This document shows, piece by piece, positions 1 to 5,644 of a stretch of 8,631 bases of DNA. Every line of letters starts with the position of its first letter. The stretch's first letter is position 1. Below the pieces are notes generated by a model, which was not told where the DNA came from, did no database searches, and worked only from the letters and a program-made list of their open reading frames with translations. The position numbers and the translations under genes were made by a program. Source of the stretch: an uncultured bacterium (lineage in GTDB: Bacteria; Cyanobacteriota; Vampirovibrionia; Gastranaerophilales; Gastranaerophilaceae); assembly GCA_949286405.1 (NCBI GenBank), contig CASECH010000139.1, positions 1-8,631 of the forward strand, in the 5' to 3' direction.

Positions 1-976
1 AAGATTCTTAGCAGCATCAAACCAAGAACCTCCTAAAAAAATGACAAAAGAAGAAATTGCTGCAGTTCAGAATATGTCTGATGAAGAGATTGAAAACAGC
101 TCTACAGCACCTACTTTTGATGTATCTAATTTAATTATTGAAAACGGAACATTATCCTTACTGAGCGGAAATTACAAAGATATTAAATTTGGAAACATCA
201 AGTCAAAATTAACTCTTGATAAAGATAGCAATTTAGGTCTTTACTCAAATAGATTTGACTTCGCAGAAGGGCATACTTCAGGCAAGGTTGAATGTGATCT
301 AAAAAATCATAAATATCATGTTGCCCTTGGTATCAAAGACGTTAATTCCGACTTAATCGCTTCTACTTTATTAAATTTAAAACGAGAAATTTCTGGTAAA
401 GGTAGTGGATTAATCATATTAGATACAGATGAATCATTAAAATTAAACGGAACTATTAAGTTTATCGTAAAAAATGGACAAATCCAAAAAATCGGATTGG
501 TTGAATATGTAATGAAATTTGCTGCATTATTTAGAAACCCTATTGCAATGATAAGTCCTTCTACAATATCTGACTTAGTAAATGTACCTGAGGGCTATTT
601 TGATAAAATTACTGGAAACATTCTTATTAAAAACAATGTTATTGAAAGAATGCAAATAAAATCTAAAGCAGCTCAATTAAGTGCTTACATTGCTGGAAGA
701 TATGACCTTGAAACAGGTGATGCAACTTTAAGAATTTATACTAAATTCAGTAGCAAGAAAAAAGGATTCGCAGGATTTTTAAGAAATATCTCTCTTAACA
801 GCTTGGCTAATAGAGTATCTTTAGGTTCAAGAAACGATGCTAACTACTATGCCGCAGAACTAAAAGAATTACCTCCATTAGATGCGGACGAAAAAGATTG
901 TCAAATATTCTTGACCAAAGTCGATGGCGATGTTCAAAATAACAATTTCTTGTCATCACTGAAAAAACTTAAATAG
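1..976 (+). CDS. AsmA-family protein, C-terminal part (5' end outside window)
   Basis: The reading frame is open from the first complete codon at base 2 and has no stop before 976. The ATG at 41 lacks a Shine-Dalgarno sequence and is most likely internal, so the gene is cut by the window edge. About 324 residues are visible. Counting from the Met at 41, the segment at about 119-229 has the rhythm of an AsmA-like C-terminal domain. It shows a GKGSG turn (119-123), a strand pattern around NGTIKFIVKNGQIQKIGL (136-153), then ITGNILIKNNVIERMQIKS and an AGRYDLETGDATL stretch near 219-230. It is rich in alternating polar and hydrophobic beta strands and Asn/Lys/Gly turns and has no membrane helix in the visible part. 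Known members of this family are large, membrane-anchored periplasmic proteins involved in outer-membrane lipid or protein homeostasis, so a diderm envelope is implied. The exact subfamily (AsmA, YhdP, TamB-like) cannot be decided without the N-terminus. The gene ends at a shared hairpin terminator. Confidence 0.7.
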   Translation, partial: RFLAASNQEPPKKMTKEEIAAVQNMSDEEIENSSTAPTFDVSNLIIENGTLSLLSGNYKDIKFGNIKSKLTLDKDSNLGLYSNRFDFAEGHTSGKVECDLKNHKYHVALGIKDVNSDLIASTLLNLKREISGKGSGLIILDTDESLKLNGTIKFIVKNGQIQKIGLVEYVMKFAALFRNPIAMISPSTISDLVNVPEGYFDKITGNILIKNNVIERMQIKSKAAQLSAYIAGRYDLETGDATLRIYTKFSSKKKGFAGFLRNISLNSLANRVSLGSRNDANYYAAELKELPPLDADEKDCQIFLTKVDGDVQNNNFLSSLKKLK

Positions 977-1008
977 AAAAGAAATGGCTTTATAAAGCCA
1001 TTTCTTTT
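977..1008. terminator. Bidirectional hairpin terminator between AsmA-like and MerR genes
   Basis: A perfect 32-base palindrome starts directly after the AsmA-family stop codon. Its arms are AAAAGAAATGGCTTTA and TAAAGCCATTTCTTTT, and in RNA the centre would open into a small TTATAA-type loop. The A-rich outer left arm and T-rich outer right arm provide a U-tract in both directions, so it can terminate the plus-strand gene and the convergent minus-strand MerR gene. The MerR stop codon (990-992) and its last five codons lie inside the palindrome. Confidence 0.85.
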
Positions 1009-1409
1009 GCTTGTTGTATTTTATTTGCAGGATTCCAAGGATCACTTAAATTATTTTTTATCAAATTCTCATAAAAAGCTTGCTTATAATCCAATACTTC
1101 AAGTTGATTTTTCAAATCTTCCATCTGATTCAAAGCCTTTTCTTTGGTATCAAGAATTATTTGATATCTTTCTTTCAAAGTAGAATCCCCAACAAGACAA
1201 AGATCAATATATCTTTTTATAGACTTATTGTCAGTCCCGACTTTTCTCAAACATTTAACAATTTTAACCCATTCAAGGTCGTTATCATTAAATAACCTTA
1301 CATTATTTTGATCTCTTTTAATTTCTGGAAACAGACCGTTTTTTGCCCAAAAACGAAGAGTATGTTCCGATACATCCATTATTTTGGCAACTTCTTTTAT
1401 TGTATACAT
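990..1409 (-). CDS. MerR-family transcriptional regulator, NmlR/AdhR-like
   Basis: A 139-residue DNA-binding regulator. Residues 1-70 form the MerR winged helix-turn-helix: YTIKEVAKIMDVSEHTLRFW, the wing around IKRDQNNVRLFNDNDLEW, then a second helical pair. Residues 75-120 form the long dimerisation coiled coil (STLKERYQIILDTKEKALNQ onwards). There is no large effector domain, as in small MerR sensors. Cys53, in VKCLRKVG, sits where NmlR and B. subtilis AdhR keep their single reactive cysteine; Cys71 is a second candidate. Those relatives sense electrophiles such as aldehydes or quinones, so the same is plausible here but not shown. The start at 1409 is chosen because GGAGG lies 4 bases upstream and MYTIKEV is the usual N-terminus; an upstream in-frame ATG at 1466 would add 19 unrelated residues and reach into the operator. 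The gene is divergent from a flavoprotein gene, its probable target. Its 3' end is built into the terminator hairpin. Confidence 0.9.
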   Translation of the reverse strand: MYTIKEVAKIMDVSEHTLRFWAKNGLFPEIKRDQNNVRLFNDNDLEWVKIVKCLRKVGTDNKSIKRYIDLCLVGDSTLKERYQIILDTKEKALNQMEDLKNQLEVLDYKQAFYENLIKNNLSDPWNPANKIQQAKEMAL

Positions 1410-1413
1410 ATTA

Positions 1414-1418
1414 CCTCC
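1414..1418 (-). promoter_or_regulatory. Ribosome binding site of the MerR gene
   Basis: GGAGG on the minus strand lies 4 bases before the ATG at 1409 (read as ATGGAGGTAATATG). It fixes the start at MYTIKEV rather than at the upstream ATG at 1466. A TATTAT sequence at 1427-1432 just upstream is a possible -10 box for this gene, but no convincing -35 accompanies it. Confidence 0.8.
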
Positions 1419-1444
1419 ATAAAAAAATAATACCATAAAAAGGT

Positions 1445-1476
1445 CTTGACTGATAGCTACTCTCAAGTCGTAAAAT
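1445..1476 (+). promoter_or_regulatory. MerR-type promoter/operator of the flavoprotein gene
   Basis: A -35 box TTGACT (1446-1451) and a -10 box TAAAAT (1471-1476), each matching consensus at five of six bases, are separated by 19 bp. That is longer than the usual 17 bp and is the hallmark of promoters activated by MerR proteins through DNA distortion. The spacer region carries a dyad, CTTGA (1445-1449) and TCAAG (1463-1467), with a centre near 1456. On the minus strand the right arm reads CTTGAGAGT, similar to NmlR/AdhR-type operators as I remember them. Transcription would start near 1483, about 20 bases before the flavoprotein ATG. Binding by the adjacent regulator is inferred. Confidence 0.75.
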
Positions 1477-1491
1477 AATAGTGTATAGGAA

Positions 1492-1497
1492 AGGTGG
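1492..1497 (+). promoter_or_regulatory. Ribosome binding site of the flavoprotein gene
   Basis: AGGTGG ends 5 bases before the ATG at 1503, which supports that ATG. An in-frame GTG at 1494 lies inside this site and so is unlikely to be the start. Confidence 0.65.
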
Positions 1498-1502
1498 GAA
1501 AT

Positions 1503-2045
1503 ATGAGTAAAAAAGTATTAATTTTATCTTCTTCTCCAAGAAAAGGAGGTAACTCAGACGTATTATGCGATGAATTTTTAAAAGGAGCAAAAGATGCAGG
1601 GAATCATGTTGAAAAAATATTTCTAAGAGACAAAAAAATAAATTATTGTAGCGGATGCGGTCTTTGCAATACAAATGATTATTCAGGCTGCTCACAAAAA
1701 GATGATATGGCTGAAATTTTAGATAAAATGATTGAATCAGATGTAATAGTGTTTGCAACTCCAATTTATTTTTATACAATCTGCGGACAACTAAAAACTC
1801 TTATTGACAGATGTTGTGCCAAATATACTAAAATCAATAACAAAGATTTCTATTATATTATGACTGCAGCTGACATGAATCCTCAATCTATGGACAGGGC
1901 TATAATTGAATTTGAGGGATTTCTTGCTTGTCTTTCCGGAGCAAATGAAAAAGGAATATTAAGAGCAACAGGTGTTTGGCAAAAGGGCGAAATAAACGCA
2001 ACAAGATACATGAAAGATGCGTATATAATGGGGAAAAACGTATAA
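1503..2045 (+). CDS. Flavodoxin-fold Fe-S flavoprotein (NADPH-dependent FMN reductase family)
   Basis: A 180-residue cytoplasmic redox protein. The N-terminal KKVLILSSSPRKGGNSD (residues 3-19) is the first strand and FMN phosphate loop of the NADPH-dependent FMN reductase/flavodoxin-like fold. The VIVFATPIYFYTICGQLKTL stretch (81-100) is the second flavin loop. Between them is a Cys cluster, C49-x2-C52-x2-C55-x7-C63, followed by KDDM. This pattern is known from iron-sulfur flavoproteins (Isf-like), where it binds a 4Fe-4S cluster, so an FMN plus Fe-S electron carrier or reductase is the best reading. The physiological substrate is unknown. The length is typical for the short members of this family. 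The gene is monocistronic, driven by a MerR-type promoter and ended by a strong hairpin directly after the stop codon. Control by an electrophile-type MerR suggests a role in quinone, nitro-compound or aldehyde stress, which is inference. Confidence 0.85.
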   Translation: MSKKVLILSSSPRKGGNSDVLCDEFLKGAKDAGNHVEKIFLRDKKINYCSGCGLCNTNDYSGCSQKDDMAEILDKMIESDVIVFATPIYFYTICGQLKTLIDRCCAKYTKINNKDFYYIMTAADMNPQSMDRAIIEFEGFLACLSGANEKGILRATGVWQKGEINATRYMKDAYIMGKNV

Positions 2046-2083
2046 AAATAAAAGCTCTGTTTTTATTAACAGAGCTTTTATTT
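2046..2083. terminator. Bidirectional hairpin terminator between flavoprotein and serB
   Basis: A perfect 16-bp stem (2046-2061 with 2068-2083; core AAAAGCTCTGTT/AACAGAGCTTTT) surrounds a 6-base loop TTTATT. The T-rich outer ends (TTTTATTT on the plus strand and its mirror image) allow termination in both directions. It starts at the first base after the flavoprotein stop and lies 18 bases beyond the serB stop, so it closes both convergent transcription units. Confidence 0.9.
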
Positions 2084-2101
2084 CAAATCTAAACTTGTTT
2101 A

Positions 2102-2722
2102 TTATATTTTATCTAAAATTTGAGTAAGATCTTTTACTTCAATAATTATATTCGCATTTTCTTTTAATATAGGTTTTGCACAAAAAGCAACTTTTTTTTC
2201 TGCATGCTTAAACATACTCAAATCATTCGCCCCATCACCTATTGCAATGGTATCTTCTTTTTTTGCACCCAAAAGACTCTGCAATCTTTCTAACATTAAT
2301 CCTTTACTGTCATTAAACATCATTTCACCACCGACAAAACCGGTTAAAAAGCCATCTTTAGAATGCAAAATATTTGCAAACTCCCCATCAAGCCCCAAAT
2401 GTTTCATAAAAGGTACAGTTGCGTTTTTAAAACCTCCAGAAAAACATACAACTTTATAGCCCCTGTTTTTCAACTCTTTTACAGTCTCAATAGCTCCAGG
2501 CATAAGAGGAAGATTTTCACAAATGCTATTAACGGTTTTGATATCAAGTCCCTTTAAAAGAGAAACTCTTTTTTGCAAACTTTCAAAAAAATCAAGCTCT
2601 CCTTGCATTGCTCTATCAGTAATTTGTTTAATCTCTTTTTCTATCCCGATTTCCTTTGCAAGGAATTCCAAAGTTTCTCCATCCATCAAAGTAGAATCGA
2701 AATCAAAAACCGCTAACTTCAT
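2102..2722 (-). CDS. serB: Phosphoserine phosphatase SerB
   Basis: A 206-residue HAD-superfamily phosphatase that removes phosphate from O-phosphoserine, the last step of serine synthesis. All four HAD motifs are present. Motif I is FDFDSTLMDGE, with nucleophile D7, acid/base D9 and substrate-binding E16. Motif II is CFSGGF, with S95. Motif III has K140 in NDSKG. Motif IV is IGDGANDLSM, with metal ligands D163 and D167. The cap region lies between residues 15 and 75. The length fits the minimal SerB form, with no N-terminal ACT or extra domain. ATG 2722 is preceded by GAGG at 7 bases. Only 13 bases separate it from the serA stop, so it is the last gene of the aminotransferase-serA-serB operon. 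The operon context makes phosphoserine far likelier than another small phosphomonoester. Confidence 0.92.
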   Translation of the reverse strand: MKLAVFDFDSTLMDGETLEFLAKEIGIEKEIKQITDRAMQGELDFFESLQKRVSLLKGLDIKTVNSICENLPLMPGAIETVKELKNRGYKVVCFSGGFKNATVPFMKHLGLDGEFANILHSKDGFLTGFVGGEMMFNDSKGLMLERLQSLLGAKKEDTIAIGDGANDLSMFKHAEKKVAFCAKPILKENANIIIEVKDLTQILDKI

Positions 2723-2735
2723 TTGTAAACCTCAA

Positions 2736-4334
2736 CTATTCCTGTGCATTCAATTTTATATATTTAGGATTATGAACCCCATCAATTTGTCCAATTTCTT
2801 CTAAAACTATTGGACAAACTTCAGAATCTATATTAATTACCATTATAGATTCCGTTTCATGTTTATCATTTTTTTGCACAACGTTCATTGATCCAATATT
2901 AATGTTATTTTCACCAATTACTTTTGCAACTTTAGCAATCATTGAAGGCTTATTGACATGCGGAACAAGTATCATATGTTTTTGAGGTCGAATACTTGTC
3001 TCATAATCATTAATTTTAACAATTCTTGGAATATCTTTCGCGACTAATGCTCCTGCAACCGTTTTTGTACCTTTATCAGTCGTAAGTTTTATTGTTAAAA
3101 GCCCAGTGAAGCTACATTTTGTTTTAGATTTTGTAGAGATAATTTCGATTCCTCTTTTCTTCGCAACTATCGGAGCATTAACATAATTTACCCCCTCAAG
3201 TATTGAAGATAATACACCTTTTAAAACAGCAACCTCAAGTGGTTGAATATCTAAATCAGCCAGATCCCCTTGAGCTGAAATCTCAATAGATTTAATAACC
3301 CCTTGGGATATTTGCATTGCAAGCTCTCCTGAATTTTCTGCAATTTGCATATAATCCTTTACAGGTTCTAACTTATCTGGTCTTAAAGAAGGGATATTAA
3401 CTGCTGATGAAGCAGAGCCTCCTGATAATACTTCTTTTATCTGTTCTGCTACATCTATTGCCACATTCATTTGAGCTTCTTGGGTACTTGCTCCTAAATG
3501 AGGAGTGAGTACAACATTACCATTACAATTAATCAAAGGACACTCTTGAATATTAGGTTCATTTTCATATACATCAATTGCCGCTGCTGCAACTTGACCA
3601 TTTTCAATAGCTTCCTTTAAATCTCTTTCATTAATAATACCGCCCCTCGCACAGTTAACTAAACGTACACCGTGCTTCATTTTGGCAATAGTATCTTTAT
3701 TAATCAAATTCAAAGTCTCTTTATTTTTAGGGACATGCACTGTTATAAAGTCACACTTTGCCCAGAAATTGTTAATATCAGAAACGTATTCTCCTCCAAG
3801 TTTTTCAACCATTTCTTTAGAAGCATAAGGATCAAATACAACTATTTTCATTCCTAACGCAGTTGCTACCTCTGCAACATGAGAACCTATTTTACCAAAA
3901 CCGACAATTCCTAAAGTTTTTTTATACAACTCGCAACCGGTAAACTTAGATCTATCCCATTTACCTTGCTTTGTAGATTCAGCTGCAGGTGCAATATTTC
4001 TTGCCATAGCTAACATTAAAGCAATTGTATGCTCAGCAGCAGCCATTGTATTCCCGTCTGGAGAGTTTACTACAATTATCCCCTTTTGAGTTGCTACTTC
4101 AACATCAATATTATCAACACCCACACCGGCACGACCAATAATTTTTAAATTTTTACCGGCTTCTATAATTCTACTTGTAACCTTTGTTTGACTTCTCACC
4201 ATCAAAGCATCATATTGAGGGATAATTTTAACAAGTTCATCCTCTGTCATTGTAGGCAAATACTCTACTTCAGCTGCTTTCTCAATAATTCTACCAGCAG
4301 CTTCGTTAATTTTATCAGTTATTAATACTTTCAT
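2736..4334 (-). CDS. serA: D-3-phosphoglycerate dehydrogenase SerA (long ACT-containing form)
   Basis: A 532-residue NAD-dependent enzyme that oxidises 3-phosphoglycerate to 3-phosphohydroxypyruvate, the first committed step of serine synthesis. The order is an N-terminal substrate-binding part with GRAGVGVDNID (68-77), a Rossmann NAD domain with LGIVGFGKIGSHVA (141-154) and D168 after the second strand, the signature LVNCARGGIINE (225-236), and the C-terminal return of the substrate domain. Catalytic residues are R230, E259 (in YENEP) and H279 (in PHLGAS). About residues 320-450 form the intervening ASB-type domain of long PGDHs. Residues 453-532 form an ACT domain (ILVPHVNKPSMIAKVAKVIG, then NINIGSMNV). 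Long forms are often feedback-inhibited by serine through the ACT domain, so that is likely here. ATG 4334 has GGAAGG 8 bases upstream and lies 16 bases after the aminotransferase stop, indicating co-transcription. Confidence 0.96.
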   Translation of the reverse strand: MKVLITDKINEAAGRIIEKAAEVEYLPTMTEDELVKIIPQYDALMVRSQTKVTSRIIEAGKNLKIIGRAGVGVDNIDVEVATQKGIIVVNSPDGNTMAAAEHTIALMLAMARNIAPAAESTKQGKWDRSKFTGCELYKKTLGIVGFGKIGSHVAEVATALGMKIVVFDPYASKEMVEKLGGEYVSDINNFWAKCDFITVHVPKNKETLNLINKDTIAKMKHGVRLVNCARGGIINERDLKEAIENGQVAAAAIDVYENEPNIQECPLINCNGNVVLTPHLGASTQEAQMNVAIDVAEQIKEVLSGGSASSAVNIPSLRPDKLEPVKDYMQIAENSGELAMQISQGVIKSIEISAQGDLADLDIQPLEVAVLKGVLSSILEGVNYVNAPIVAKKRGIEIISTKSKTKCSFTGLLTIKLTTDKGTKTVAGALVAKDIPRIVKINDYETSIRPQKHMILVPHVNKPSMIAKVAKVIGENNINIGSMNVVQKNDKHETESIMVINIDSEVCPIVLEEIGQIDGVHNPKYIKLNAQE

Positions 4335-4350
4335 TTATATTACCTTCCTT

Positions 4351-5502
4351 TTACTTATTTAACTCCTCGATTAAAGTTCTAACCCCTTCTCCTAAAGCAA
4401 ACTTATGACCTAGTTTGTATAAAGTTGCTTCAAGAGCACCAACTACCGAGATTAGATCCCTATCACAAACAAATCCTAATGTTCCGATTCTAAAGATTTT
4501 ATCCTTCAATTGATTTTGACCATTAGCAACTACAATATCAAAATCTTCTTTTAGGGTTTTTCTTATATCCGGAACGGATATGTCTTCAGGAGGTAATATT
4601 GAAGTAATAGCATAACTAGCATTTTCATCCTGAGGTACAAGCAATTTCAAATCAATAGCTCTTAGAGCTTTTCTTAATGCCATTGCATGTTTTCTATGTC
4701 TTTCATTTACATTATCAATTCCTTCAGCTTTTATCATTTTCAATGCAGCGTTTAAGCCTACAATTAAATTCACTGCAGGAGTGAATGGTGTTGAATTTGC
4801 TTGAACAGATTTTCTATGAGCAGCCCAATCAAAATAGAAACTAGGATGTTTGCATTGCTCATAAACTTTCCATGCTCGTTCATTAGCTACCAAAAATGCT
4901 AATCCAGGAGGAATCATAAAACCTTTTTGTGAGCCTGATACAAGTACATCAATACCCCACTCATCAGGCTTGCAAGGCATAGCACAAACACTCGTTACTC
5001 CATCTACTACAGAAATTGCACCATGTTCTCTTATTATTGAACACAAAGTTTTAATATCATTAGCTGCACCTGTAGATGTTTCACTATGAGTTAACGTTAC
5101 AACTTTAATTTCTTTATTCTTATCTTCACTTAAGGCTAATTTTAAAATTTCAGGGTCAATCACTCCACCGGGTTGAACTTCAATTTTTTCAACTTTCGCA
5201 CCACGAGATTCAGCAATTTTTACCCATCTGTTTCCAAAATTACCAATTACAAGAGATAATACTTTATCCCCTTCATTGATCAAATTTTCTAATGCAGCAC
5301 ACATAGCACCCGTACCGCTTGATGTAAACATAAACACATCATTTTTTGTTTGGAAAACATATTTCAAATTTTCATAAACTTCGGACAAGATGGAGGAGAA
5401 TTCCGAACTTCTATGACCAATAGGATGTTTTGCAATTTCCATCATAACTGTCTCTGGAACTGGCGTAGGGCCCGGAATCATTAAAAATGTTTTGTCTTTC
5501 AT
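4351..5502 (-). CDS. Class V aminotransferase (serine-pyruvate/alanine-glyoxylate type), probable phosphoserine aminotransferase role
   Basis: A 383-residue PLP enzyme of fold type I, class V. Visible marks are the N-terminal MIPGPTPVP (8-16), GHRSSEF (29-35), the cofactor-phosphate loop SSGTGAM (61-67), HSETSTG (139-145), the PLP-ring aspartate D167 in VVDGVTS, and the Schiff-base lysine K193 in GSQKGFMIPPG. These fit serine-glyoxylate/alanine-glyoxylate aminotransferases rather than canonical SerC, whose N-terminus reads roughly NFSAGPA. It is first in an operon with serA and serB, which otherwise lacks the transamination step. Broad-specificity enzymes of this kind are known to transaminate phosphohydroxypyruvate in methanogens. 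Making phosphoserine is therefore the favoured role here; serine-pyruvate or alanine-glyoxylate exchange is the alternative. The start at 5502 is supported by GAGGAG 9 bases upstream. An upstream extended -10 promoter probably drives the whole operon. Confidence 0.88.
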   Translation of the reverse strand: MKDKTFLMIPGPTPVPETVMMEIAKHPIGHRSSEFSSILSEVYENLKYVFQTKNDVFMFTSSGTGAMCAALENLINEGDKVLSLVIGNFGNRWVKIAESRGAKVEKIEVQPGGVIDPEILKLALSEDKNKEIKVVTLTHSETSTGAANDIKTLCSIIREHGAISVVDGVTSVCAMPCKPDEWGIDVLVSGSQKGFMIPPGLAFLVANERAWKVYEQCKHPSFYFDWAAHRKSVQANSTPFTPAVNLIVGLNAALKMIKAEGIDNVNERHRKHAMALRKALRAIDLKLLVPQDENASYAITSILPPEDISVPDIRKTLKEDFDIVVANGQNQLKDKIFRIGTLGFVCDRDLISVVGALEATLYKLGHKFALGEGVRTLIEELNK

Positions 5503-5531
5503 GTAAATTTTCTCCTCTCTTTTTCCATTCT

Positions 5532-5559
5532 ATTATTACACAAGTCGTAAAAAAATCAA
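5532..5559 (-). promoter_or_regulatory. Probable promoter of the aminotransferase-serA-serB operon
   Basis: On the minus strand, TTGATT (5554-5559) and AATAAT (5532-5537, five of six consensus bases) are 16 bp apart, and TG at 5539-5540 gives an extended -10 (TGTAATAAT). The start would be near 5525, leaving a leader of about 22 bases with GAGGAG at 5512-5517. No hairpin, T-box or riboswitch fits in such a short leader. Confidence 0.5.
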
Positions 5560-5569
5560 TAAGGTTTAA

Positions 5570-5575
5570 TATAAT
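5570..5575 (+). promoter_or_regulatory. Possible -10 box upstream of the membrane glycosyltransferase gene
   Basis: A perfect TATAAT lies about 70 bases before the ATG at 5645, in the divergent intergenic region 5503-5644. No recognisable -35 box sits 16-18 bp upstream, and TATAAT is common by chance in DNA this AT-rich, so this is only a candidate. Confidence 0.25.
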
Positions 5576-5644
5576 TTAATGTACTTATGTAAAAATTTAG
5601 GGCAAATGTCTGTTTATACAAGGATTTACAAGTAACATAGTAAT

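Noticed and set aside
41..43. ATG at 41 as the true start of the AsmA-family gene
   Set aside because: The same frame is open back to base 2 without a stop, there is no ribosome binding site, and AsmA-family proteins are much longer with an N-terminal membrane anchor.
1410..1466. N-terminal extension of the MerR protein from ATG 1466
   Set aside because: It would add 19 residues not found in MerR proteins and cover the operator and ribosome binding site; GGAGG clearly serves the ATG at 1409.
1411..1779. 122-residue minus-strand open frame across the flavoprotein gene and promoter
   Set aside because: It is antisense to a well-supported flavoprotein gene, low in complexity (Leu/Phe/Ile-rich from AT-rich DNA), and has no family features.
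2247..2804. Three short plus-strand open frames opposite serB and the serA end
   Set aside because: They are antisense to serB and serA, whose motifs are complete, and show no recognisable domain or ribosome binding site.
5503..5644. Riboswitch or attenuator (for example serine-responsive) before the serine operon
   Set aside because: The probable leader is only about 22 bases and no stable hairpin or terminator is seen; feedback through the SerA ACT domain is a simpler means of control.
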